A DNA stretch of 64,000 bases from Candidatus Izemoplasmatales bacterium (GCA_028698875.1 JAQVVR010000001.1:1-64000); one strand, 5' to 3'. Counted from the first letter of the stretch, positions 32,131 through 42,913 are shown. Program-made: numbers and translations. The notes: a model not told the origin generated them from the letters alone.

Positions 32131-34503
32131 ATGGCAATTTTTTTGAAATCCATTGAAACCTTACCTTATAATGCTTTGTTATTAACTCGTGAGATTGATA
32201 AAAAAGTATTTCTTGATTCAGCTCATAAATTACATCACTTCGTATATCAAAAATTTATAAATGCTAAAGATTACCGGGCAAGAATTTCATCTGATTACTT
32301 TCTTTTTATGAAAACGGAATTCGCAATTGACCCGTTTTATGCCGCTAAAATAAAGCCCTTTCTGGACTATGCAAGTTCCGGTGTGGCGGACCGATATGAA
32401 AAATTGGGTTATTTATTGAAAATTCGTGAGCGTTTAATTGCCGAAGGAAAATACACAGAACCCAATCCAATGGTTTTTGACAACCGATTGGTTTTTTCTG
32501 TTAATCTCGACTGTTATGAACCATTACTAGAAAAATACCATATTCGTCGACTTACAACCTTTTTGCCAACTCCGAGTTCTGTGGTTTTGAAAGAATGTTT
32601 GGATAAAGAGACTGAAATTCGGTCGGTATTAGAGACAATAGCGAACTTGATTGCATCAGGGATAAACATTAATAACATTAAAATAATCAATGCTCATGAG
32701 TATGATCGTCAACGACTTCAAATTGAGGCACAAGGTTTTGGATTTTCCTTAATTGATCATAGTCAACGTAAGTTAATCGAATTTCCGTTAACATTAACAG
32801 TTCTTAAAAGGATGGAAGCCGAATCATTAAAGCTAATTTTAGAAACAATAAAAGCAAAAATTGATCCCAGTTCCAGCATCGATAGTCGAGTGTTTTCAGC
32901 ATTAATGGGTATCATCAACGATTATGGATTTGATGTTCTTGATGAAAACCATGATATTTTTCATTATGAGACTGAAGTGAGAAGTATAAATGCTGATTCA
33001 CTGATAGATGGAGTCGGTTTAATTAATATTGAAGATGTTTTACCAGATGAAAATAATCATTATTTATTAATCAATTATATCGATTCGGATTTTCCTGCTT
33101 TTAAAAAGGATGATGATTATTTATCCGATACTGAGAAGCGGGTATTGGGTTTACGAACTTCCATTGAAGAAAATGATTTAATCCGTTTTGAGACCGAGAC
33201 TATCATTAATGGCATACCGAATTTAACTTTGTTTTATGCAAAAAGAAGTCAAAATGGAGAACAACATCCATCGGATTTGGTTATTGATAGAATAGTAAAT
33301 AAAGAAATTGTTTTTACTAAAGCAAACAGTGTCTCTTTTGCAAAAGAAAATGATTATCGGCTATATGCAAAATTTAGATTAAAACGAGAAAAATTCGGAG
33401 TAACAACACCCGATTTTCCGCTATTGCACGCCACATTTTCTGCTTTTTGGCATCCATATCAGGCTCGTTTTTCGGGAATTGATGCCCAAACAATGACTAA
33501 ATTGATGGAAAAACAGATCACAATATCTGCGACTTCTCTTACTGTATTTCGACAATGTCATTTTCGTTTTTTGCTACAATACATCTTGCATTTGGGTCAA
33601 TACGAGCAATCATTAGAATTATCTTTGGGCAATTTAGCTCATTATGTCCTTTCGCGAGTGTTTTACACACCAGGAGTAGTGAAACAATATGCCGATGAAT
33701 ATATCCAATCTGATTCATTCCTAATTAACGATTCCCGACATTATAACCTTGCCAAGATGTTTGTTTCTCGTTTGGAAATTGTGACTAGATATTTAATTGA
33801 ACGCAATAAAAATTCGGCTTTTTCAGATTTGGCAGTTGAAAAAGTGTTTTCTTATATTCATCCCGATGATTCAGATTTTATTATTTTTGGAAAAATCGAT
33901 TTGATTAAAATATTAGCTAAAGCCGATATGAATTATGTTATCGTTATTGACTATAAAACCGGAACTAAGCAATTCTCTGATGAAGAATTTATTAAGGGAT
34001 TAGATATACAATTGCTCTTTTATCTTAATTTATTGGTAAAGTCACATGCTATTCGTTCAATTAAACCAGTCGGTTTCTTTTTTCAACCAATTAATCCAGG
34101 AAAGATTACTAAAAGTAACGATGCAGATCCATTGGCGGAGCGTTTGCAATTAGAAGGACGATTAATAAGTGACTATGAAGTGGCAAAGTTGCTAGGTGCT
34201 CAAGGTCAAATTCGTGGCGTTGCTTACAAGAATAATGGTGATTTTCGCTCTAATAAACATTTGATTGAAGCCGATAAAATGAATGAATATATAAATGTCA
34301 TGAATGGTTTTATCGATGAAGCAGTTTCAGACATAAAAAGGAGAAATTTTTCTATTACTCCGCTTCCCATATCCGCTAACAAATCCACTTCGGCAAGTTG
34401 TGAGTATTGCAAATTTCAAGGCATATGTTACCTCGCAAACTCAGAGGACGACTCCAATCAAGAGTCATTTGAAACGGAGGATGAAGATGATGAATCTAAC
34501 TAG
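32131..34503 (+). CDS. addB: AddB/RexB-like subunit of the helicase-nuclease, no Walker A
   Basis: A 790-residue protein. The C-terminal part is a PD-(D/E)xK nuclease: FGKIDLIKI and VIDYKTGTKQF hold the metal and Lys residues, and QLLFYLNLL follows. One Cys in FRQCHFRFL and three in CEYCKFQGIC match the Fe-S cluster ligands of AddB. The usual N-terminal P-loop (GRxGSGKT) is absent and the protein is about 350 residues short of Bacillus AddB; RexB proteins are similar. It processes double-strand ends with AddA for RecA loading. GGAGGAG precedes ATG 32131; it overlaps addA. Confidence 0.85.
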   Translation: MAIFLKSIETLPYNALLLTREIDKKVFLDSAHKLHHFVYQKFINAKDYRARISSDYFLFMKTEFAIDPFYAAKIKPFLDYASSGVADRYEKLGYLLKIRERLIAEGKYTEPNPMVFDNRLVFSVNLDCYEPLLEKYHIRRLTTFLPTPSSVVLKECLDKETEIRSVLETIANLIASGININNIKIINAHEYDRQRLQIEAQGFGFSLIDHSQRKLIEFPLTLTVLKRMEAESLKLILETIKAKIDPSSSIDSRVFSALMGIINDYGFDVLDENHDIFHYETEVRSINADSLIDGVGLINIEDVLPDENNHYLLINYIDSDFPAFKKDDDYLSDTEKRVLGLRTSIEENDLIRFETETIINGIPNLTLFYAKRSQNGEQHPSDLVIDRIVNKEIVFTKANSVSFAKENDYRLYAKFRLKREKFGVTTPDFPLLHATFSAFWHPYQARFSGIDAQTMTKLMEKQITISATSLTVFRQCHFRFLLQYILHLGQYEQSLELSLGNLAHYVLSRVFYTPGVVKQYADEYIQSDSFLINDSRHYNLAKMFVSRLEIVTRYLIERNKNSAFSDLAVEKVFSYIHPDDSDFIIFGKIDLIKILAKADMNYVIVIDYKTGTKQFSDEEFIKGLDIQLLFYLNLLVKSHAIRSIKPVGFFFQPINPGKITKSNDADPLAERLQLEGRLISDYEVAKLLGAQGQIRGVAYKNNGDFRSNKHLIEADKMNEYINVMNGFIDEAVSDIKRRNFSITPLPISANKSTSASCEYCKFQGICYLANSEDDSNQESFETEDEDDESN

Positions 34504-37500
34504 TAATCAACTATTAGCCATCAATCATGATGGTGAAAATATTCTTGTAAGTGCCGGAGCTGGATCGGGAAAAACTGCAGTTTTAACTGAAAGAGTAATG
34601 GCAAAATTATCTCGTGGTGTTTTAATAGATGATTTGATTATTTTGACTTTCACAAATGCTGCTGCCGCAGAAATGAAAATGCGAATCAAAAATAAAATCA
34701 TCGAGAATGCGAAGTATTCAAAGCAATTAAAACGATTGGATAATGCCGTTATTTCGACTTTTGACAGCTTTGCATTAAGACTAGTTAAAGAATATCATTA
34801 CCTGATTGGTCTTTCCAATAATATCCGTATTGTTGATTCGGTTGTCAGTTCGAGAATTAAAGAAAAATTGCTCGATGAAGTACTCGATGAATCATATAAA
34901 TCGGGATGCACAACGTTTTTATCATCGGTAGATCGCATATTCGATAGGGGGGATCAAACCTACCGGGATGCAGTTATAACATTATATAATGGTCTAGAAG
35001 CCAATCCTAATCGTTATGATTATCTTGATAACTATGAAAATAAATACTATTCTACGATTGCACTATGTAACGCAGTAAAAGACTATCAGACACTTTTAAA
35101 TCGGCGAATTGACGAAATTCAAGTCGCAATTAAACTAATGAATGAACAGTTAGCCAACTGTGATGATGATAAAATTCATGATTTTGTTATATTAATTAAT
35201 AAACTATATGCGTCTTTAAAGACCAATTGTTGTCTTGAGGAAATATTCGCCTTTTTTAAAGACCTTTCGCACCCATCTATTCCGCGTCTTTCAAAAGAAA
35301 ATCAAGAACTTTTTGGAACCACTCTTAAAGACCAAAATGATCATTTAAAGAAACTGGTATATGCTTTACGAGATGATATTAATAAACTCTTTGTCGATGA
35401 TACCGAGCAGATAAAAAACGCTATATTAGAAACCAAAGAATCAACATTAGCCGTTGTGGCTACATGTAAAACCTTTTTAACCAAATTAATCGCATATAAG
35501 CAAGAGCATAATATGTTCGAATATACGGATATTATGAATTTAGCCATTAGAATTCTAAAGGAATTCCCTGACATCCGTAATCGCTATCGGAACCGAATTA
35601 ATGAAATAATGGTAGATGAGTATCAAGACACTAACGATTTACAGGATTATTTGTTACATCTACTCGACAAAGGTAACGTTTTTTTGGTTGGAGATGTAAA
35701 GCAATCAATATATGGTTTTCGCAATGCTAACCCCAATAATTTCATTGCGAAGTATCACGATTTCGAAACAAATGGCACGGGAAAAACAATTGACTTGCTA
35801 GAGAATTTTCGCTCACGTAAGGAAACACTTGCTGGCATTAATGAATTCTTTTTTGACATCATGGATGAGGAAATTGGTGGTGTCAACTACAAGAATCGTC
35901 AAGCTTTAGTGTATGGCAATCATGAATATGATCAGAATTCATCCAATAAGACGGATTATTTCCCGGAAGTTCTTGTTTACAAAAATGAAATTGATTCGCA
36001 AATACATAATAACAAAACTATCTTAAAACCATATCACGAAGGCCAGATCATTGCATTGGACATTATATCAAAAATCAAACAAGGTTTTTGTGTCTACGAT
36101 TCCCATAAAAAATGCAACCGTTTGGCTACGTACAGCGATTTTACGATTCTTGTTGATCGAAAGTCGGGATTTGAACATTATCAACAAGCGCTTGTCGATC
36201 AAGGACTGCCGGTCGTAGCAGTAACTGACGAAAAATTTATTGCTTCAACAGAAATATTATTCATTCACAATTGTTTATGTTTGTTAAAACATTTCGCATG
36301 TTCTGTTAATTTTTCCGAAGAAATTAAACCAGTTTTATACGGCGTTGCCCGTTCTTTTGTCTATCAAATACCAGATAATATAGTAATACAAGTGTTAAAT
36401 GATATTCCTCTTAATTCACGTGACGATCTGGCGCAACTAGCTAATCTCCCTGCTTTTATGCAACTTTATTTAGATTTTTCTAATTTAGCAAATACAGCAT
36501 ACTCTTTGCCACTTGATGAAATGCTAATGGCATTGTACAAACAAATAAAAATATTTGATAAACTAGTTAGTTTACCCGATCCAGAAAGCGTTGAGTCAAA
36601 GTTAATGTTTCTACTGGGGAAAGCCAAAGAATTACCTGAATTTACCTTTGATGATTTTATTAATTATTTTCAAGACTTGTATGATAATGGCAATCTTGAT
36701 GTTGAATACTCACGTCCATATGACGCTCAAACCAATGCCGTTAAAATCATGACAATGCACAAATCTAAAGGATTGGAGTTTTCAGTTTGTTATTATCCCG
36801 GGCTTGACAAACGATTTAATTACAGCGAGTCAAAAGCTTTCTTTATTTTTGATAAACAATATGGTTTATTTACTAAATCATGGGATAATGGATTTAAAGA
36901 AACAATTATTCACCAACTTTCTAAATGGTATAATTACAAGGATTATGTTTCCGAACGTTTACGCTTATTTTATGTGGCATTGACAAGGGCGAAGGAAAAA
37001 ATCATACTAGTATATGACGAGTCAAAAGCAAAAAGCCCTTTTTTATCCTATAATAATTCCGGATATTTGGATGCAGTAATCAGATCGAAATATGGGTCTT
37101 TTAAGGATATATTGGAGTCAGTACCGGCGGTCAAGAAATGGTTTAAACCCCTTGAAAGTATCGAAACCAACATTACTATATCTCCAACTCAAGATCCCAT
37201 TCCTTTTTCCAAACCGATTATCTATAAGAAAATTGACATCCAAATCCAAAAACTTTCAGAAAGTCATTATAGTAAGCAATTGACTGATTTTCAAACTCCA
37301 AATGAAAAAGCAGCACTAGAATATGGCGAGCATCTTCACAGAGAATTAGAACTTTTTGATTTTTCCAACAAGGAAGCCTCATTACTATTATTGCCAGATC
37401 TGTTAAAACGAACATTTATGCATTTTCTTTCCCAATCGGAGTTAAAAGGAATTGATGATGCGATTATTCATAAAGAATATGAATTTTTTGATGAAAATAA

Positions 37501-37714
37501 TGGCCATGTATTGCATGGGATAATTGACCTTCTTATTGAATATTCGGATCGAATAGTAATTGTTGATTATAAACTTAAAAATGTCGTTGATCAAATGTAT
37601 ATAAACCAGCTTAATGGTTATCGACAATTTATTCAAAAAGTTTCAAATAAACCAGTATATACCTATTTGTACTCACTTGCTGAAATGCAACTCATTGCCA
37701 TAGGAGGTGTCTGA
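34487..37714 (+). CDS. addA: ATP-dependent helicase/nuclease subunit A
   Basis: A 1075-residue UvrD-type helicase with a C-terminal nuclease. AGAGSGKTAVLTERV is Walker A, FTNAAAAEMK motif Ia, VDEYQDTN Walker B, GDVKQSIYGFRNANP motif III, TMHKSKGLEF motif V and FYVALTRAKEKI motif VI; HGIIDLLIEY and VIVDYKLKN near the end are the nuclease motifs. CGGAGG lies six bases before ATG 34487, and the gene overlaps addB by 17 bases. Somewhat shorter than Bacillus AddA (about 1230). Confidence 0.93.
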   Translation: MMNLTSNQLLAINHDGENILVSAGAGSGKTAVLTERVMAKLSRGVLIDDLIILTFTNAAAAEMKMRIKNKIIENAKYSKQLKRLDNAVISTFDSFALRLVKEYHYLIGLSNNIRIVDSVVSSRIKEKLLDEVLDESYKSGCTTFLSSVDRIFDRGDQTYRDAVITLYNGLEANPNRYDYLDNYENKYYSTIALCNAVKDYQTLLNRRIDEIQVAIKLMNEQLANCDDDKIHDFVILINKLYASLKTNCCLEEIFAFFKDLSHPSIPRLSKENQELFGTTLKDQNDHLKKLVYALRDDINKLFVDDTEQIKNAILETKESTLAVVATCKTFLTKLIAYKQEHNMFEYTDIMNLAIRILKEFPDIRNRYRNRINEIMVDEYQDTNDLQDYLLHLLDKGNVFLVGDVKQSIYGFRNANPNNFIAKYHDFETNGTGKTIDLLENFRSRKETLAGINEFFFDIMDEEIGGVNYKNRQALVYGNHEYDQNSSNKTDYFPEVLVYKNEIDSQIHNNKTILKPYHEGQIIALDIISKIKQGFCVYDSHKKCNRLATYSDFTILVDRKSGFEHYQQALVDQGLPVVAVTDEKFIASTEILFIHNCLCLLKHFACSVNFSEEIKPVLYGVARSFVYQIPDNIVIQVLNDIPLNSRDDLAQLANLPAFMQLYLDFSNLANTAYSLPLDEMLMALYKQIKIFDKLVSLPDPESVESKLMFLLGKAKELPEFTFDDFINYFQDLYDNGNLDVEYSRPYDAQTNAVKIMTMHKSKGLEFSVCYYPGLDKRFNYSESKAFFIFDKQYGLFTKSWDNGFKETIIHQLSKWYNYKDYVSERLRLFYVALTRAKEKIILVYDESKAKSPFLSYNNSGYLDAVIRSKYGSFKDILESVPAVKKWFKPLESIETNITISPTQDPIPFSKPIIYKKIDIQIQKLSESHYSKQLTDFQTPNEKAALEYGEHLHRELELFDFSNKEASLLLLPDLLKRTFMHFLSQSELKGIDDAIIHKEYEFFDENNGHVLHGIIDLLIEYSDRIVIVDYKLKNVVDQMYINQLNGYRQFIQKVSNKPVYTYLYSLAEMQLIAIGGV

Positions 37715-39555
37715 TGAAACCGTTATTTCCCCCAGTAAAAAAACGCACTGATTATCCTGGAATATATCAAATCTTATCTACTTTAAGTGTTTGTTTGCCT
37801 GATAGCCTTTCTAAACTTCAAATGTCACTTGATAAATTTACGGTTATTCAGTACAAAGATACTGTGCCTGCTGATATAGTTTTTGAGTTCACTGCCAAAC
37901 TTAATCCCCAAGGATATGTACTTTCCATAAATGAAAAGGGAATAGAAGTAAAATATAGTGACTATTCTGGCGCTTTTTATGCTTTTGTGACAATTCAGCA
38001 ATTATATAACTCAACACTCAAAGCATTTCCTTATATATTGGTTGAAGACTGGCCAGATTTATCAATTAGAGGTTTATTAATGGATATTAGTCGCGATAAA
38101 ATCCCGACATTGTCCACAATAAAAGCCATTCTGGATAAGATGGCCACTCTGAAAATGAATCACTTTGAATTATATGTAGAGGGTTTTTCTTATGAATATC
38201 CATCATTTGTTGGGATTAATGAGAGTGAAAATTCACTTACCCTTTCTGATTACTTAGAACTTGAATCATATGCCAATCAACTTGCGATTGACTTTGTTGG
38301 AAATATGAATGGGTTCGGTCATATGACTAAGTGGCTTGAATTGCCAGATTTCCATCATTTAGCGGAATGCTCACATGGGTTTTGGCATTGGGGATACCAT
38401 TTCCCCGCCTCAACGCTCAACCCTCTTAATCCGCAAAGTGAGCAACTGGTAGTGAAAATGTATCAAGATATGTTACCTCATTTGAAATCTACTTTATTTA
38501 ACATAAACTGTGATGAACCGTTTGAACTTGGACGGGGCAAGAGTAAAAAAGCAGTACATAAATACGGACTCGGAAATGTATATGTTGATTTTGTTTCTAA
38601 ACTTGTTGCACAAGTAAATAAATATGACAAAACCGCTATGGTTTGGGGAGACGTTTTAATCCATCATCCCGAGGTTTTAACAAAACTACCACCCAAGATG
38701 ATCTTTTTAGATTGGGGTTATGATCGTGGCTATCCTTTCGATAATCATATGCAAATGCTTGCGAATATGAAAGTTAACTTTATCGGATGTCCTGGAACAT
38801 CGTCTTGGAACAGTTTTTCGGGAAGAAAAAATGATATGATGGAAACCACTAAAAATGCGGCGGATAATGCGAAAAAATATGGTGGATTAGGAATTATTAC
38901 TACGGATTGGGGAGATTTTGGTCACCTGCAATATCTGCCTTTTTCTTATCCGGGTATTATATATGCCGGATTGGTTTCTTGGGGTGATTCTGATTTTGCG
39001 AATACATTAATTGAACCAGTTCTTTCTTCGTGGCTCGGACAAAAAGAACTTGCAAAAGCGATTCTTGATTTATCAGATTATTCTAAGTTAGAGAATAAAT
39101 ATGTCGATAACGGCACGTTAGCGTTTTCCTCTATCATGTTTGTTGATCCGGCATTAAAGCATCCTATTTTTGTGAAACGATTCGTTTTACAAAAAGCTTT
39201 ACATAAAAATCGCCTTTCCTTTGAAAGTGGAAAAGATATTCATCGATTACTAAATAATGTTATTCATAGTTTGAAAACATTAGTACCTAATAATGAGGAA
39301 CAAACAATCGTTTATGATGAAATTATGCAAACAATTGAGAATATTAAGATTGCAGTTGATGTAAATTTAGTAATTAATCGTGATTTATTGTCGGATTGTC
39401 CAACTCTTGTTAATCAAATTATTGTTGGCTTGGAATCGACAATAATTGAACATCAAAGACTATGGAACATTAGAAATAAACCAAATGGGTTAGATAGATC
39501 ATTGTCACGTTTAGTATCATTAAAAGCCATTATTCAAAGTCTTCGCAAAGCCTAA
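37714..39555 (+). CDS. GH20-type beta-N-acetylhexosaminidase-like enzyme
   Basis: A 613-residue protein without signal peptide. The N-terminal 110 residues form the usual GH20b alpha/beta domain; LSIRGLLMDISRDKIPT begins the barrel, and Asp267-Glu268 in NINCDEPFELGRGKSKK are the catalytic pair of GH20, where the Asp orients the substrate acetamido group. DWGYDRGYPF and WNSFSGR are further barrel-end motifs. It likely removes GlcNAc or GalNAc from cytosolic sugars. Its ATG overlaps the addA stop (TGATG), an unexpected partner for DNA repair genes. Confidence 0.82.
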   Translation: MKPLFPPVKKRTDYPGIYQILSTLSVCLPDSLSKLQMSLDKFTVIQYKDTVPADIVFEFTAKLNPQGYVLSINEKGIEVKYSDYSGAFYAFVTIQQLYNSTLKAFPYILVEDWPDLSIRGLLMDISRDKIPTLSTIKAILDKMATLKMNHFELYVEGFSYEYPSFVGINESENSLTLSDYLELESYANQLAIDFVGNMNGFGHMTKWLELPDFHHLAECSHGFWHWGYHFPASTLNPLNPQSEQLVVKMYQDMLPHLKSTLFNINCDEPFELGRGKSKKAVHKYGLGNVYVDFVSKLVAQVNKYDKTAMVWGDVLIHHPEVLTKLPPKMIFLDWGYDRGYPFDNHMQMLANMKVNFIGCPGTSSWNSFSGRKNDMMETTKNAADNAKKYGGLGIITTDWGDFGHLQYLPFSYPGIIYAGLVSWGDSDFANTLIEPVLSSWLGQKELAKAILDLSDYSKLENKYVDNGTLAFSSIMFVDPALKHPIFVKRFVLQKALHKNRLSFESGKDIHRLLNNVIHSLKTLVPNNEEQTIVYDEIMQTIENIKIAVDVNLVINRDLLSDCPTLVNQIIVGLESTIIEHQRLWNIRNKPNGLDRSLSRLVSLKAIIQSLRKA

Positions 39556-39590
39556 TTGTGATATAATATTTTCAAGGAGTGATGATTACG

Positions 39591-40541
39591 ATGGATCAAG
39601 AAGCATTAATCAATGAAGCCGTCCGACTGTATGAGATACGGCAATATGAATCAGCACTGCCGACATTTCGGAAATATGCAAAAAAAGGAGATAAAATCGC
39701 TTTGCTCCATCTAGGTAAAATGGCATTTTTTGGTCAAGGTATGAAAAAAGACCCTTCTCTTGCGTATGATTGTTTTTATAAGGCTGCCATCGAACTTGAC
39801 ATCGAGTCAGTTTACATGGTAGGACGATGCTTTGAAGAGGGATTTGGAGTTGAACAAAATTTAGAAAAAGCATTTGAATATTATTGTGCATCATCCGTTC
39901 GCGGAAGCATTGATGGGCAACTTAAAGAAGCGTTGTGTTATGAGGAAGGTATCGGAGTCACTCAAAACGAACAGAAAGCACTAACGATTTTTGTCGATTT
40001 ATCAAAACGGTATAATCATCCATATGCTACTTTTCGAATCGGAAAGGCATATTTGGATGGCCAAGGTGTTCAAAAAAGTCCCGAGAATGCCTTTTCATGG
40101 CTAAATAAAGCCTTATTGCTTGGATCCACAGATGCAATGAATCAATTTCGTTTGATTGGGACCAAAAGTAAAAGAGATGACCGTACTTTACAAGATATTG
40201 AAGCGATTGGTAATGACCTTTTTCGAAGTGACCGCCCCGCAGATGCAATCATATTTCTTCAAATTGCAGTCAATGAAGGATCAATTAAAGCAATATTATT
40301 GTTAGAGGAGGCATACCGTGAAGGTAGAGGTGTTTCACAATCGTCAAAAATAGCCTTCGATTATGCGTTAAAAGGCGCTCAAGCTAATGATTTAGAGGCA
40401 ATGTTTCGTTTGGGCCAAAAGTACGAGCTAGGAAATGGGGTTTCCTCATCATTTACTAAAGCAGCATTTTGGTATGAAAATGCGGCGAAATTAGGTCACG
40501 AGAATGCTAAAAATCGCTTAAAAGCAATTCGGGGGTATTGA
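39591..40541 (+). CDS. Sel1-repeat protein (first of two)
   Basis: A 316-residue soluble protein built of Sel1-like (TPR-related) helical repeats; examples are YDCFYKAAIELDIESVYMVG and AFWYENAAKLGHENAKNRL, with GxGVxQ turns repeated about every 36 residues. Such repeats hold proteins together in signalling or envelope complexes. AAGGAG lies 11 bases before ATG 39591; ATG 39582 is the alternative. A TATAAT at 39562-39567 may start a transcript. The next Sel1 gene begins one base after its stop. Confidence 0.82.
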   Translation: MDQEALINEAVRLYEIRQYESALPTFRKYAKKGDKIALLHLGKMAFFGQGMKKDPSLAYDCFYKAAIELDIESVYMVGRCFEEGFGVEQNLEKAFEYYCASSVRGSIDGQLKEALCYEEGIGVTQNEQKALTIFVDLSKRYNHPYATFRIGKAYLDGQGVQKSPENAFSWLNKALLLGSTDAMNQFRLIGTKSKRDDRTLQDIEAIGNDLFRSDRPADAIIFLQIAVNEGSIKAILLLEEAYREGRGVSQSSKIAFDYALKGAQANDLEAMFRLGQKYELGNGVSSSFTKAAFWYENAAKLGHENAKNRLKAIRGY

Positions 40542-40542
40542 T

Positions 40543-42261
40543 ATGAAAGATACCATGTCTCCAAAAGCGTTAAATGATATGGGTGATGCATACTTTTATG
40601 GCATCGATCGACCGATTAATCATGAACTGGCATATACATTTTATAAGCAAGCAGCTGATATGGATAATCCAGTCGGACTTTTTAATGTGGGGATGTACTT
40701 CTACCATAAAAGTGATTTTAAAAAAGCAATAGAATTTTTAGATAAATCACGTGCTTGCGGTCACTCTCCGGCAGTTCTTTTGTTAGCTGATATGTATAAA
40801 AATGGCTATGGATTTCATAAATCACGTAAAAAAGCTTTTAAAATGTATCTTCAAGCCGCCAATTTAAATGACATTGATGGATATAATGCTGTCGGCGAGT
40901 GTTATAAAAACGGCTATGGATGTGGGAAGAATCCCGAAAAAGCTTTTTCATACTATCAAAAATCCGCAGACCACGGCGATATGACCGGTGAATTAAATGT
41001 TGGGTTGTATTATTGGAAATCATCAAGTTATAAAAAGAACCCCGAGCCAGCTCTAACTTGGCTCGATAAAGCTGCGACCCACGATTCTCTTGAAGCAAAA
41101 CACTTACTTCAAGAAATATATCAAACTCATAATCTGCCGTATTTCAAAAAGAAATCACTGGCATCATTACGAGAAATGGCTTTTTACTACACCGAATCAC
41201 TGGCCAAAGCAAATGATATAAAAGCATTGAAAACGGTTGCGGATACGTATTATAATGGATCGGACATCACTAAAAAGAACCATGAAAAATCGGCGTTGTA
41301 CTATAAATCCTTATCGGATATGGGTGATCAGGAAGGCAAATATGGTTACGCAGTTTCTTTGCTATATGGCCAAGGCGTACCAAAAGATGTTGGATTAGCA
41401 AAGAAACTGTTGGAAGAATGTGCTATCCACAGTCATCCGATGGCATTAACTCGCTTAGGCGATATTTTTCGTTTGGGACTAAATGTGCCGGTTGATAATG
41501 AAGAAGCAAAAAAATGGTATTTGGAAGCCGCAAAGCATAACGACCCAGAAGCTTTAATGAATTTAGGGTTGCTTAATTATCGTCAGGTAATTGAAGGTCA
41601 TAATCCGACATTAGCATATAATTTTATGGAAACAGCTGCAAAGAAGGGCTATTTTCAAGCCTGGTATTGGTTAGGCATTTTTCATGATAAAGGTATTGGC
41701 TGTGAACCATCTTTTCATGAGGCTCAAAAAAGTTTTGAAAAAGCGATTCAACAAGGCAGTTTAGGTGCTAAATATAAATTCGCTGCCATGATTATTGATG
41801 AAACACGTAAAGGGAAAAACGAAGGAAAGAAAACGATTGCGCTTTTTCAAACAGCACGACAGCTATTTACAGAATATATTGCCGATTCAATGCATAATGC
41901 GGCAAATTCCGCATATGCAATGGCATATTTAGGTGAGATGTATCGTGATGGATTGGGAATGGCACCAAATCCGCATATCAGTAGATTTTGGTATGAGAGT
42001 GCTGCCGAAGCTGATTTATCAAGTGCAATGGTTGAAATGTATCGCATACTAAAAGATAAGGAATTTGATCAAGCTATGCAATGGTTGAATAAAGCCATTC
42101 AGGATACGACAGCGGCAGATGCATTTTATGAACTTGGTTTGGTATATCTATATGGCATTCCCGATAATATTCAAATTGATGTCAAAATGGCAAAAGCATA
42201 TTTAGAAACTGCCGCCCGGCAGAATCATAAAGGGGCATTAGAAAAATTGATGATGTTATAA
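40543..42261 (+). CDS. Sel1-repeat protein (second of two)
   Basis: A 572-residue protein with about a dozen Sel1-like repeats, such as AYTFYKQAADMDNPVGLFNV, AFSYYQKSADHGDMTGELNV, KWYLEAAKHNDPEALMNLG and KAYLETAARQNHKGALEKL. No signal peptide or membrane helix. GGGGGT precedes ATG 40543. The two adjacent genes probably arose by duplication and may form one scaffold. Partner proteins are unknown. Confidence 0.82.
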   Translation: MKDTMSPKALNDMGDAYFYGIDRPINHELAYTFYKQAADMDNPVGLFNVGMYFYHKSDFKKAIEFLDKSRACGHSPAVLLLADMYKNGYGFHKSRKKAFKMYLQAANLNDIDGYNAVGECYKNGYGCGKNPEKAFSYYQKSADHGDMTGELNVGLYYWKSSSYKKNPEPALTWLDKAATHDSLEAKHLLQEIYQTHNLPYFKKKSLASLREMAFYYTESLAKANDIKALKTVADTYYNGSDITKKNHEKSALYYKSLSDMGDQEGKYGYAVSLLYGQGVPKDVGLAKKLLEECAIHSHPMALTRLGDIFRLGLNVPVDNEEAKKWYLEAAKHNDPEALMNLGLLNYRQVIEGHNPTLAYNFMETAAKKGYFQAWYWLGIFHDKGIGCEPSFHEAQKSFEKAIQQGSLGAKYKFAAMIIDETRKGKNEGKKTIALFQTARQLFTEYIADSMHNAANSAYAMAYLGEMYRDGLGMAPNPHISRFWYESAAEADLSSAMVEMYRILKDKEFDQAMQWLNKAIQDTTAADAFYELGLVYLYGIPDNIQIDVKMAKAYLETAARQNHKGALEKLMML

Positions 42262-42274
42262 AGAAGGCGATATA

Positions 42275-42808
42275 TTGAAATTATTACTTCATATTTGTTG
42301 TGCTCCATGTAGTGTGATGTGCATCAGTAAACTGCGTGAGGACGGCATAGATGTCACGGGATACTGGTACAATCCTAATATTCACCCTTTTACCGAATAT
42401 CAAAACCGATTAGCCGCATTAAAAGGATACAGTGAATTAATTAATTTACCAGTTATCTATAATGACTTTTATGGGTTGCGATTATTTGTAAAATTAATCG
42501 ATGGAAAAATGGATGATCGTTGCAAATCATGTTATGAAGAACGACTCACTGCAGTAGCTCTAGAAGCCAAAAAACTTGGCTATGACGCTTTTTCCACTAC
42601 TTTACTTATAAGTCCTTATCAGCAGCATGAAACGTTACGATTGGTTGCTGAACGGGTTGCGGCAAAAATAAAAATCCCCTTTTACTATGTCGATTTTCGC
42701 AATTATTTCCGTGAAGGTCAACAAATAGCAAGAAAATTACCATTATATATGCAAAAATACTGCGGTTGTATTTTTAGTGAAGAAGAAAGATATTTAGGTA
42801 AAAAATAA
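42275..42808 (+). CDS. queH: Epoxyqueuosine reductase QueH
   Basis: A 177-residue DUF208 enzyme for the last step of queuosine synthesis in tRNA, not dependent on cobalamin (unlike QueG). LLHICCAPCS carries the Cys-Cys pair, DDRCKSCYEERL and QKYCGCIFSEEER the other Cys that bind the Fe-S cluster and metal. It starts at TTG 42275, behind AAGGCGAT. It follows the Sel1 genes by 13 bases. No other queuosine gene is in the window. Confidence 0.92.
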   Translation: MKLLLHICCAPCSVMCISKLREDGIDVTGYWYNPNIHPFTEYQNRLAALKGYSELINLPVIYNDFYGLRLFVKLIDGKMDDRCKSCYEERLTAVALEAKKLGYDAFSTTLLISPYQQHETLRLVAERVAAKIKIPFYYVDFRNYFREGQQIARKLPLYMQKYCGCIFSEEERYLGKK

Positions 42809-42913
42809 TTAAGAAAACTATTGGGGTAAATATTTTGTTTTTTATATATCATAACTGTTTTCTCACAATGAATATGCTATAATCAAATTAACAAATAATA
42901 ATGGAGGATGCAA

